Below, piece by piece: positions 37,201-44,436 of a stretch of 64,000 bases of DNA. Below the pieces are notes generated by a model, which did no database searches, had not been told where the DNA came from, and saw only the letters and a program-made list of their open reading frames with translations. The translations under genes were made by a program, and so were the position numbers. Position 1 is the first letter of the stretch. Each line of letters opens with the position of its first letter. The stretch is from positions 62,001-126,000 of the forward strand of contig NZ_PPTR01000004.1 of NCBI RefSeq assembly GCF_003339845.1, in the 5' to 3' direction. The stretch is from Gordonibacter sp. 28C (GTDB lineage Bacteria > Actinomycetota > Coriobacteriia > Coriobacteriales > Eggerthellaceae).

Positions 37201-39965
37201 ACTCGAACGGCGAGACCATGAGCTTCGCCGACCCCTACGACGTCAACGGCACCGTCGACACCTTCACGACCGACGACGCCGGGCAGGTCACGATCCCGCA
37301 GCGCCTCAAGTCCGGCAAGTACTCCATCAAGGAGGTCTCCGCCGTGGCGCCCTACACCGTCAACGGCGATGCAGTCGGCTTCGAGGTCCCCAAGGACTAC
37401 AAGAAGGCCTCCCCCGTGACCGTCATCAAGGTCTCAGACAAGCAGGCGAAGGGCAAGGCGACCATCACGAAGACATGCTCGCATGACGGCGAGGCTCTTC
37501 AGGGCGCAGAGTACGACGTCGTGGCGCAGCAAGACATCGTGTCCCCCGACGGCACCGTGCGCGCCGCGGCCGGAGACGTCGTCGACCATGTGAAGACCGG
37601 GCAGGACGGCCGCGCCACCACCAAGGAACTCTACCTCGGCAGCGGCTCGGTGGCCTACGCCTTCATCGAGACCAAGCCCCCCTCGGGCCATGTGATCGAC
37701 GAGACGCCCGTGGCGTTCACCCTCTCCTACAAGGACGGCGCCACCGCCGAGGTGAAAGCCGCATCCGACCAGTCCGACGCTGCGGTGAAGTTCGAGGTCG
37801 ATAAGACCGTCATGGGCGCCGACACGCCGCTTCCCGGAGCGAAGTTCCAGGCCTGGAACACCGACGACGAGATCTCGATCGGCAGCGCCGCCGGCAACCT
37901 CGCCGTGCGCGCCGAGGCCGGAAGCGAGGTCTCCATCAGGAAGGCCGTATCCACCGCAAACGTCAAATCCGAGGCCGATGACGGAACCTCCCTCGTCCTC
38001 AAATCCGCCGACGGCCTGGAAACCCAGCTCGGGCCCGATGCCATCGATATGAAACCCGGTACGTACACCCTGACCGCCACCCAGGACGGCAAGACGCTCG
38101 AGGGAGCGGAAGTCGAGATCGAGGCCGGCAAGGCCTATACCGCCAAGGTCGCGGGCGGCCTGCTCGGCAATCATGCCGTCCTTTCCGACGACGGTTACGC
38201 CATGCCCGCCATCAAGCTCGCCTGGTCCGAGGCCAATTCGGCATACGTGGCCCTCGACCTTGGGCTCGGCACATACGACCTGACCGTCGCCGGCAAAGCC
38301 GCCGGACAGGTCGAGATCGACGGGGACGGGCCGACCTACATCTTGGTCAGCGGCGGCCGCGCCCGCCGGGTGCCCGTCCTGCTCAAGGAGGGCAAGAGCG
38401 CCACAGAGGGCGTGACCGGCGCCGACGGCTCGACTGACTTCCTGCACCTCGCGCCCGGCACGTACCGCGTCGCCGAGATCGAGGCGCCCGCCGGATACGT
38501 CGAGGCGCCGGGGATCAAGACCTTCACCGTCGGCGCCGACGGCCGAATCGATGGCCGGGACTCCGGCCAGGCGGCCTTCGAGGACGACTACACCAAGGTC
38601 CGCATCTCCAAGCGCGACATCACCGACGAGTCCGAGATCGAGGGCGCCAAGCTCACCGTCACCGATTCCGAGGGCACGACCATCGACTCATGGACCTCGA
38701 CCACCGAGGATCACGAGATCGATGCGCTCGCACCCGGCAAGTACACGCTCACCGAACAGCGCACGCCGACCGCCTACGACCAGGCCGAGAGCATCGAGTT
38801 CGAGGTGAGGAAGACCGGCGAGGTCCAGACCGTCACGATGTACGACTCGCCCATCTCCATCAGCGGCGAGATCGACAAGCGACAGGAGATCGCCGACCCC
38901 ACCGCCAAGGACACCGATGCCAACGGCGACGGCCTGAACACCGCCGAGACCAAGGCATCCGATGACGGCTCCTATGCCTACACCATCGACTTCCGCTCGA
39001 CGTCGAACACCTGGACCGACGAGTTCACGGTCGAGGACGACCTGACCGCCGCCGTCGACGGCCGTGCTCAGCTCACATCGATCACCACGCCGCAGGCCCT
39101 CGAGGACTACGACGGCAAGATGAACGTCTGGTACAGGACCGACAAGACGCCCGATGACCACGTCGACGAGTCGAGTGCCAACGCAACCCTCACCGACGGC
39201 CATGAGAACCCCTGGCTGTCCGACGAGGCCACCGCCTCCACCCTTGGTGAGGACGGCCGAGCCGTCGACTTCACCGGGTGGAAGCTCTGGCGCGCCGACG
39301 TGCCCACGACCGAGGCCACCGAGCTCGCCGTGGCAGACCTCGGCCTCGAGGAGGGCGAGCACGTCACCGCGATCCGCTTCGAGTACGGCCGCGTGGAGCA
39401 GGGCTTCACCACCCGTGACGGCGGCTGGGACCGCGAGGGCATCAAGGACGTCCATGACGACATCGCCAGCGCCGAGGACACCGCCGCCGAAAACGGCTCC
39501 CATACCGACGATTCCGGCACGGGGACCGGGACGGCCTATGCGCCCGCCATCGTGCGCATGAAGGCCACCGACGGCTACACCGCCGGCACCTCGCTCGACA
39601 ACTACGCCCGCGTGGACCTCACCCGCAACGGCGGCGGCGACGGCCTCGAGGACCATGACGAGGACCAGGTGACCCAGACGGCGAAGGCCGTCACGGCGCC
39701 CCCGACCAACCTCGACCAGACCGGCCGCAACGTCATCATCGGCCTCGCCGCGACCCTCGCCGCCGCGGCGGCGGCAGCCGCGGCGCTCATCTACCGCCGC
39801 TGCCACGCCTATCCGGACCCCGCTCCCGCAGACGGCGAGGATGACGGATATGAGGAAGACGCGCGCGAGCGCGAATACCGCGACGACCGCTATACCGACG
39901 GTTACGACCGCGACCCCTATGGGTACGATGACGGATACCGGGACAGCTACCGCGACCGCTACTGA
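34299..39965 (+). CDS. Giant SpaA/Cna-B repeat surface adhesin with cytoplasmic Tyr/Asp tail
   Basis: An 1888-residue surface protein. A signal peptide (LSIVFALSQALGLVAPAVPS, AWA cleavage-like) precedes a unique N-terminal region of about 580 residues. At least seven SpaA-type prealbumin-fold modules follow at about 615, 715, 825, 960, 1065, 1175-1410 and 1445 (each with GAEYD/GFKFQ starts and KAPAGY-like ends), then a different domain at about 1520-1790. The C-terminus has LDQTG, a degenerate sortase motif, then a membrane segment (IIGLAATLAAAAAAAAALIY) and a 57-residue tail rich in Tyr, Asp and Arg. That tail is far too long for a normal cell-wall sorting signal. The module at about 695-790 has distinctly lower GC. 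AAAGGATG precedes the ATG. Confidence 0.9.
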   Translation: MKHAGNGGHTARAKLGRLGVGALSIVFALSQALGLVAPAVPSAWAEAAAEPETVTVTLAAGDHGRLAIAGEDAESDTVQVDKGSNVTVEVTADDGWFADSITTFGTDGSAASKVDVVDGRATFKAETDTTVTCAFYEDGSNGSAALEAVATEASAKLAKEASDKAYIKANLDESLSGLDKFERRDVLTVTTTTIDSAKAASPTLDGLWADADGDGMGDYSDALKSNAVSHAVLYDLDDSSDYLVGRAGSDISGATLADWGASENNADAAMRRGFKFDAATGLVYVPKKYTVKNSAGEYKVASSRIQLLYATSDKGAVNTFPVKVEAENVDGRAAKSGTASVDVSSPDTQIALARDKAARKSISDATIESVTVNGIEYTRDLDMWTYDKDTGTLDILIAAAGVRSVDIKLANDAEKNVGSWLSSLATEAFAGNVNNIGTWEFQSAPWAGMSFHTAGHNKYTGARTGATLPAVENPSGGRYEAKTIYQALGTQNVDVSALQSGAWSIERSCTIAAQTVSGVTIPNATSVDLTCGHVGVNPSGQLDASYNQAVHTDDDYGQTVRIAAVNGDEAIIGVTVPTTFTQAGAGFFKIKWKLNKVRYTFSKCSANVSITDGNSEYSVEGAEYDIYRSSDNALVSHIVTDASGNAALDLEPNQAYYAVETKAPAGYTLHKGHIAFRTGNSAGTEQLKDDPGTVRIKINKKDSATLGGAQSGASLKGAEYSIASLSSPSWGPVTVTTDENGYAVIRDVPLGELTVTETKAPAGYKLDTTVHKYTISRDDPRAEGIFELEPENDFSENPISFDIEIAKTKGGEDDSWESDDGQGNAATGVQFQIISNTTNEVVGTLTTNDAGFASTKDAATCDEISVSEAKTDDPARPWFGSGKRNAGISGAVPYDAAGYTIREVDSTVPEGFDHVDDWTISADDLVDGTTKYYSVIDKTLNSRIQIVKTDAETGNTVPLSGFKFQVLDSNGETMSFADPYDVNGTVDTFTTDDAGQVTIPQRLKSGKYSIKEVSAVAPYTVNGDAVGFEVPKDYKKASPVTVIKVSDKQAKGKATITKTCSHDGEALQGAEYDVVAQQDIVSPDGTVRAAAGDVVDHVKTGQDGRATTKELYLGSGSVAYAFIETKPPSGHVIDETPVAFTLSYKDGATAEVKAASDQSDAAVKFEVDKTVMGADTPLPGAKFQAWNTDDEISIGSAAGNLAVRAEAGSEVSIRKAVSTANVKSEADDGTSLVLKSADGLETQLGPDAIDMKPGTYTLTATQDGKTLEGAEVEIEAGKAYTAKVAGGLLGNHAVLSDDGYAMPAIKLAWSEANSAYVALDLGLGTYDLTVAGKAAGQVEIDGDGPTYILVSGGRARRVPVLLKEGKSATEGVTGADGSTDFLHLAPGTYRVAEIEAPAGYVEAPGIKTFTVGADGRIDGRDSGQAAFEDDYTKVRISKRDITDESEIEGAKLTVTDSEGTTIDSWTSTTEDHEIDALAPGKYTLTEQRTPTAYDQAESIEFEVRKTGEVQTVTMYDSPISISGEIDKRQEIADPTAKDTDANGDGLNTAETKASDDGSYAYTIDFRSTSNTWTDEFTVEDDLTAAVDGRAQLTSITTPQALEDYDGKMNVWYRTDKTPDDHVDESSANATLTDGHENPWLSDEATASTLGEDGRAVDFTGWKLWRADVPTTEATELAVADLGLEEGEHVTAIRFEYGRVEQGFTTRDGGWDREGIKDVHDDIASAEDTAAENGSHTDDSGTGTGTAYAPAIVRMKATDGYTAGTSLDNYARVDLTRNGGGDGLEDHDEDQVTQTAKAVTAPPTNLDQTGRNVIIGLAATLAAAAAAAAALIYRRCHAYPDPAPADGEDDGYEEDAREREYRDDRYTDGYDRDPYGYDDGYRDSYRDRY

Positions 39966-39994
39966 GAACAGGGCCCGATAGATAGCCCTCGACC

Positions 39995-40024
39995 GGGGCC
40001 CGACGCATATCCGCGCCGGGCCCC
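39995..40024 (+). terminator. Hairpin after the adhesin gene
   Basis: GGGGCCCG (39995-40002) and CGGGCCCC (40017-40024) form a stem, followed by TTCGCTT. It is a plausible intrinsic terminator for the long adhesin transcript. Confidence 0.5.
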
Positions 40025-40138
40025 TTCGCTTGACATCCCCAAGGAGACCAGCTATATGAAGTCAAGGCCTGGATAGAGAATCCTTAAGAAGTTTTAGGTG
40101 AGCAAGTTTTATTGGATTTTGCACTTTGACAGCTGAAT

Positions 40139-40161
40139 ATTGAATGCTTTTAGGCGCAATG
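40139..40161 (+). repeat. IS inverted repeat, left copy
   Basis: It begins ATTGAATGCT and ends GCAATG. It matches the reverse complement of 41596-41618 with two mismatches. Confidence 0.8.
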
Positions 40162-40208
40162 AGCCGAGACCCCGCAGGGTTTGCGCGGAAAGAGGTGCTG
40201 GCAGGTCT

Positions 40209-41387
40209 TTAGCCCCGCGACTCGAACGGGGCTTGATCGCGCAGGATCGCATAGATGATGTGGCAAAGCTTTCTGGCTACGGCCATCACGGCGACCCTGT
40301 GGCACTTGCCCTCGCTTCTCTTCTTGTCGTAGAAGGCGCGCAGGCCGGGATCCAGCCGATATGCCCCTTGGGCTGCAAGGTAGAGCGCCCGCCTCAAGTA
40401 CGGCGAGCCGTGCTTCGTGATCGATCCGCCTTCCAGCTCGAACTTCCCGGACTGGTTGACAGACGAGTTGATGCCGGCGTAGCTCACGATGGCGGCGGCG
40501 TTTTTGAACCTGGAGACGTCTCCTATCTCGGCGACTATCTGCGCGCCCGTCGTGGTCGATATCCCCGGGACCGTGAGGATCAAAGGCTCGATTGCCTCGA
40601 GCAGCACGGCTATCCTCCCGTCAGCCTCGGCGATGCGCGCAAGCAGAAACCCGATCTGGGAGATGTAGGATCTGATCTCGAAGGACGCGGCCTCGGAGCC
40701 GAGGGTGAACCCGATGGAGGCTTTGGCCCGCTCCTTGATCTTGGCCGCTTGCCTGGCGCCGCTTCTGCCATGCGACGCCTCCGTTACGATCTTCTCGAGG
40801 GTGGATTCCCGCACGCGGGCGATGTCGGCGGGGAGGGGGCACTTGGCGAGCACCGCAAGCGACGCCTTCCCGAACATGTTGGAGAAGATGCCGTCGTACT
40901 CGGGGAAGTAGGTGTCCATGAGGCATACGACATGGGTCTTCACGGCCGCGATCTGCTCTTTGAGCGACTGCCGGTAGCGCGTGAGGGTCTTCAGGGACTG
41001 CAGCTCGTCTGTGGCGAGCGCGGTCTCGTCGAAGTTCCCGATTCGCAGCGTCTCGGCGATGACGACGCTGTCGATGCGGTCGTTCTTGACCTTCGAGAGG
41101 CTCTTGAGCCTGCGCACCGCCTTCACCTGCATGGGGTTTATCACGGCCACGCGGTAGCCGCAAGACGTCAGGTACGAGAAGCAGGCCTGCCAGTAGTGGC
41201 CGGTGGCCTCCATGCCGACGACCACGTCGTCTTGCGTCTCGGCGACGCCCTCGAGCCATGCGACGCACCTCTCGAAGCCCTCCTTGGAGTTCTTGAAGGG
41301 CATCGGCTTCGCGACCTCGTCGCCCGTCTCGCCCACGGCGCCGACCACGTGGTCCGCCTTGGCGATATCCACGCCTGCATAGATCAT
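40209..41387 (-). CDS. IS110-family transposase (DEDD recombinase)
   Basis: A 392-residue transposase starting MIYAGVDIAKADHVVGAVG, with GAGGAG upstream. The N-terminal RuvC-like DEDD domain shows D in GVDIAK, E in GMEATGHYW and the acidic pair in KNDRIDSVV. The C-terminal IS116/IS110/IS902 domain has VPGISTTTGAQIVAEIGD and FKNAAAIVSYAGINSSVNQSG, followed by KHGSPYLRRAL, with the serine region expected for the second active site. All key motifs are intact, so it may be active. The upstream extension to 41450 is non-coding element DNA. Confidence 0.93.
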   Translation of the reverse strand: MIYAGVDIAKADHVVGAVGETGDEVAKPMPFKNSKEGFERCVAWLEGVAETQDDVVVGMEATGHYWQACFSYLTSCGYRVAVINPMQVKAVRRLKSLSKVKNDRIDSVVIAETLRIGNFDETALATDELQSLKTLTRYRQSLKEQIAAVKTHVVCLMDTYFPEYDGIFSNMFGKASLAVLAKCPLPADIARVRESTLEKIVTEASHGRSGARQAAKIKERAKASIGFTLGSEAASFEIRSYISQIGFLLARIAEADGRIAVLLEAIEPLILTVPGISTTTGAQIVAEIGDVSRFKNAAAIVSYAGINSSVNQSGKFELEGGSITKHGSPYLRRALYLAAQGAYRLDPGLRAFYDKKRSEGKCHRVAVMAVARKLCHIIYAILRDQAPFESRG

Positions 41388-41595
41388 CGCGGCATCTCCT
41401 CTCTCCGGTTGCCATGGTGGGGCCTCTGCCTTGTCCGTCCAGGACCGCAACCTCCCAAAAGAGACCCGAAGTGGGCGCCCGCCCCTTCATCCAGCTAATC
41501 CGCGGCCTCGCCTGAACGGGGCAGGATGCCACCCTCCTTGCCGAGATGCGAAAGCTCTCACACGCCATGACGGCATCCCTGCCCACCAGTCACTG
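41388..41595 (-). ncRNA. Candidate bridge-RNA region of the IS110-family element
   Basis: A 208-base non-coding end lies upstream of the transposase. In IS110-group elements this end encodes a bridge RNA that pairs with donor and target DNA. Here a long imperfect stem links 41519-41530 (GGGCAGGATGCC) with 41572-41584 (GGCATCCCTGCCC), leaving a 41-base internal loop that could serve as a binding loop. The family rule is established; the RNA itself is inferred. Confidence 0.5.
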
Positions 41596-41618
41596 CATTG
41601 CACCTAAGAGCATTCAAT
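41596..41618 (-). repeat. IS inverted repeat, right copy
   Basis: CATTGCACCTAAGAGC and following bases, the partner of 40139-40161. The end of the transposase-proximal non-coding region. Confidence 0.8.
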
Positions 41619-41660
41619 AGAAGGCTGAAAAATGCAACGTATTTAATGTAGGAGACGCCC

Positions 41661-42395
41661 ATGAAATGCCGACAGCGACGCCGGATTAAACCGCTCGACA
41701 TCCTTCTTGCCGCCATATGCGCCGTGTCGCTCACAGCCGCCGCCCTCATCGGATGGACGATCTTCCATCAGGACGCCGTCTATAGGGAACTCTCCATCGA
41801 TGTCGAGGCGGATGCCGGCGACGGCATCGACTGGGACGGCCTGCGCGCGCGCAACCCGGACATCGCCGCATGGGTATCCGTCGAGGGCACCCCGGTGGAT
41901 TTCCCGGTGGTCTCGCCCCGGGAAGGCGACCCCAAGGGGTTCTATCTGAGCCATGACTTCGACCGCAACTGGTCGTTTTCCGGGTGCCCCTACCTCGACC
42001 CGCGCTGCGGGGCGGACGGGCGCCATGCGCTTGTCTACGGCCACCACCTCAACTTCGACGGCGAGATGTTCACCTACCTGCGCGACGCCTGGCGGCAGGA
42101 GAAGTTCGATACCCTCGGCGACATGCGCTGGTCGACGCCCGCCGAGGGCACCGTGAGCCTCCACCCGGCGTTCTCGATGTCCGTCGACAAGAGCTTCGCC
42201 GACATACAGATGTTCGACTTCAACGGGACCGCGGAGCTGCGCGCCTGGCTCTCGGCCCTCTCGGCGCAGGCCACGGCGAAGGCGGACGGCTGCGACGCGC
42301 TTTGCGCAGGCGCCAAGCGCGTCGTCACCCTCGTGACCTGCTCGGCCAACTTCGCGGGCGGCCGCGCGAGGACCCTCACGGTATTCGTCGGCTGA
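41661..42395 (+). CDS. Class B-like sortase
   Basis: A 244-residue membrane-anchored transpeptidase. One N-terminal membrane segment (ILLAAICAVSLTAAALIGW) precedes the sortase barrel (NPDIAAWVSVEGTPVDFPVV, then FYLSHDFDRNWSFSGCPYLD). The catalytic histidine is in LVYGHHLNFDG (about 127), the cysteine in VTLVTCSANF (about 226) and the arginine in GGRARTLTVF. The layout matches class B sortases. Its natural substrate is probably the adhesin encoded before the IS, which carries a degenerate LDQTG motif. TAGGAG lies 7 bases before the ATG, so the gene keeps a usable start despite the nearby IS. Confidence 0.88.
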   Translation: MKCRQRRRIKPLDILLAAICAVSLTAAALIGWTIFHQDAVYRELSIDVEADAGDGIDWDGLRARNPDIAAWVSVEGTPVDFPVVSPREGDPKGFYLSHDFDRNWSFSGCPYLDPRCGADGRHALVYGHHLNFDGEMFTYLRDAWRQEKFDTLGDMRWSTPAEGTVSLHPAFSMSVDKSFADIQMFDFNGTAELRAWLSALSAQATAKADGCDALCAGAKRVVTLVTCSANFAGGRARTLTVFVG

Positions 42396-42423
42396 TTTTT
42401 CCGACAAACATGTCACACCATGG

Positions 42424-42482
42424 AAAAGAGGCACAAAAGAGGGGATAAAAACGGGTATAAAAAAGGTAAGAAAGCGATAAAA
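42424..42482. other. Phased A-tract (intrinsically bent) segment
   Basis: Runs of 4-6 A lie at 42424, 42435, 42447, 42459 and 42479, roughly 10-12 bp apart, in otherwise GC-rich DNA between the sortase and the Phd-like gene. Phased A-tracts bend DNA. An in-frame ATG at 42420 reads through them as a Lys-rich peptide, which is probably not the real start. Confidence 0.45.
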
Positions 42483-42527
42483 CCGCTTCCCATCTCGATA
42501 AACGCACTATCGGAAGGAGGTGCCGAA

Positions 42528-42857
42528 ATGGATGGAAGCGCCAAACTGCCGCCGCCCGCGCCGGTGGGCATAACCGAACTCAAGAACAACTTCGCCTCGA
42601 TCGCGAAGCGGGTGCACGACACGTCGGTGCCCTGCACCGTGCTCAAGCAGGGCCGGGCATACGTCGCCATCGTCCCCGTGGACCCGGGATACAGGACAAT
42701 GGGAAAATACGCCTGCAACCAATACACGAGGGTGCTGCGCCGCCTGTTCACGTTCTGCCGGAACGCCCACGACCACCGGATCACGTTCGTGCTCCGCCGG
42801 CGCAACGAGGACTACGTCGCCATCGCGCCGCTCGATCCTCCCGATACCGAGGACTGA
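42528..42857 (+). CDS. Phd/YefM-like small protein
   Basis: A 109-residue protein. GITELKNNFASIAKRVHDTS, then VPCTVLKQGRAYVAIVPVDP, fits the Phd/YefM antitoxin fold (short helix, then the strand pair with GRAYVAIVP). A second, divergent half ends HRITFVLRRRNEDYVAIAPLDP, as if the strand pair were duplicated. No toxin gene of the usual kind follows. The ATG at 42528 has a strong GGAAGGAGGTG site. Confidence 0.6.
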   Translation: MDGSAKLPPPAPVGITELKNNFASIAKRVHDTSVPCTVLKQGRAYVAIVPVDPGYRTMGKYACNQYTRVLRRLFTFCRNAHDHRITFVLRRRNEDYVAIAPLDPPDTED

Positions 42858-42891
42858 GCACATAGTAAAACCCGAGGGAAAGGATCGACCC

Positions 42892-43164
42892 ATGCTGCCC
42901 ACCATCATCATCGGAGCGCTCGCGCTCGCAATCCTGTGGCCCTTCATCAGGCTGGGCTATGAACTCATCAAGCTTGCGGGGTCGCTTGTCCTGCTCGTCG
43001 CCTCATGCGCGATCGGCGCCGTCGCCCTCATCGGGCAGGGTGCCTTCCATCTCATCTCGGCCTGCCGCCGACACGCGGGAACGAAGAAGGACGACACCGT
43101 GCCGCCGACGGCGGCGAACAGCGACCGCGCCCCCATGCTCCCGGAATATTCCTCGGTGCGCTAG
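42892..43164 (+). CDS. Small membrane protein, unknown
   Basis: A 90-residue protein, MLPTIIIGALALAILWPFIR, with two membrane segments (about 3-20 and 27-55, LAGSLVLLVASCAIGAVALIG) and a polar C-terminal tail (CRRHAGTKKDDTVPPTAANS). AAAGGA precedes the ATG. No family is recognised. It lies 34 bases after the Phd-like gene and 66 bases before the C2H2-like gene. Confidence 0.65.
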   Translation: MLPTIIIGALALAILWPFIRLGYELIKLAGSLVLLVASCAIGAVALIGQGAFHLISACRRHAGTKKDDTVPPTAANSDRAPMLPEYSSVR

Positions 43165-43230
43165 GACCGCACCGGAGGGAACCGGCCAAACGAAAAACCG
43201 AACAAGCATATATCTTGAAAGGACCATGCC

Positions 43231-44346
43231 ATGAAGAACAACCCGATTGAAAAGATCCGCGACCTCCTGGCGGAGCCCGAGGCGCGCCGCAAAGCGGCGA
43301 TCTGCGCCGGACTCGCCGCCGCGCTCGCCGTCGGCGGCGCCGGAATCGCCATCGCATCCAACCGACCAGAGCCGATCGACAGCACGCCTTCGGCCGTAGA
43401 GAAGGCCGGCGCCGAATCCGTCGCCCCCGCCGACATCGCCAAGATATGCCCGACGCTCACGCTCGACGGGCAGGACGTCGGCGCCCCCGCCGACGAGGTC
43501 ACCGTCACGACCGGCAAGGGCCGCGTCTTCGTGACGCAGCGCGCCGGCGACGATGCCGCCGCGACCGTGGACTCCACCGCCCGCCGCAGCGCCGCGCTCG
43601 CCCGCTCGCTCGACGGATGCGAGACCGGCGGCAAGACGATCGAGACCGTCACCTGGGCCGCGGTCGACGAGGGCGGCAACGTCCAGGTCGCCGTCACGAA
43701 CTCGCCCGCCGCAGCGCCCTCCGGCGGCACCACCGCGGAGGTCGTCAACGGCTCGGGCGGGCATGTGATATCCGACGGCGTCTGGAACTCCGACGGCGTG
43801 CATGACGCCGGCTACGAACAGAACGCGGGAACGGTGACCGATTCGGCCGGCGGCAAGATCGAGGCCGGAGCCGCCCCCAAGGCAGACGAGGGCGACAAGT
43901 CCGAGACGGCCGAGGACGGCAGCGCGAAGGCCGACGATTCCGGCGCCAAGGCGGACACCAAGTCCGATACCAAGAAGAACGACTCGAAGGGCAACGCGGC
44001 GACGCAGGCGTCCGGCGGCTCGTCCTCGAGCTCGTCGGCATCCGGCTCCGCGCAATCCCAGAAGAAGTGGGTCCCCGAGCAGGGGCACTGGGAGACCGAC
44101 TACGGCCAGGTCTGGGTCCCGAACGTCGTGTACGTGCGCCACGGCCGCTTCATCTGCAACGCCTGCGGCGCGACCTTCGACTCGAAGAACGGATTCTATG
44201 CCCATAGCGACGCGATGTATGCTCAAGGTCAGAACCATGATGGCTACACCGACGACTCATATACCACAAGCGAGGACCAGGGACATTACGAGCAGCAGGC
44301 GACCGGTAGGCACTGGGTCGTGGATGTGGCCGGGCACTGGGAGTAG
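43231..44346 (+). CDS. Membrane-anchored protein with C2H2-like extracytoplasmic motif
   Basis: A 371-residue protein. An N-terminal membrane segment (AAICAGLAAALAVGGAGIAIA) is followed by a compact domain of about 110 residues, a long Ala/Ser/Lys/Asp-rich linker (about 190-285) and a C-terminal domain of about 80 residues. That domain holds CNACGATFDSKNGFYAHSDA, a CxxC-x12-H arrangement like a C2H2 finger with a second His 10-11 residues later, framed by two GHWE motifs. The C-terminus should lie outside the cell. Similar modules occur as repeats in Coriobacteriia surface proteins. The function is unknown. Confidence 0.65.
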   Translation: MKNNPIEKIRDLLAEPEARRKAAICAGLAAALAVGGAGIAIASNRPEPIDSTPSAVEKAGAESVAPADIAKICPTLTLDGQDVGAPADEVTVTTGKGRVFVTQRAGDDAAATVDSTARRSAALARSLDGCETGGKTIETVTWAAVDEGGNVQVAVTNSPAAAPSGGTTAEVVNGSGGHVISDGVWNSDGVHDAGYEQNAGTVTDSAGGKIEAGAAPKADEGDKSETAEDGSAKADDSGAKADTKSDTKKNDSKGNAATQASGGSSSSSSASGSAQSQKKWVPEQGHWETDYGQVWVPNVVYVRHGRFICNACGATFDSKNGFYAHSDAMYAQGQNHDGYTDDSYTTSEDQGHYEQQATGRHWVVDVAGHWE

Positions 44347-44436
44347 ACGGGTCTTCGTAACGGTTCGCGCGCCGGCGCCCGCCGTGCGATAAAATGACGG
44401 CAACGCCATAGTCAATTAAGCAACGATCGGAGCCAG

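Larger units (their letters stand above)
40139..41618 (-). mobile_element. IS110-family insertion sequence between adhesin and sortase genes
   Basis: One transposase gene is bounded by 23-bp inverted repeats at 40139-40161 and 41596-41618 that match in 21 of 23 positions. Beyond each repeat lie 30-60 bp of AT-rich DNA unlike the host element, so the repeats are probably subterminal, as in the IS1111 branch, and the true ends lie somewhat outside. There is no obvious target duplication, in keeping with the family. It lies antisense to the ICE genes and separates the adhesin from the sortase. Confidence 0.85.

Noticed and set aside
42420-42527. Lys-rich N-terminal extension of the Phd-like protein
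   Set aside because: Encoded by the A-tract region; the ATG at 42528 has a near-perfect ribosome binding site.
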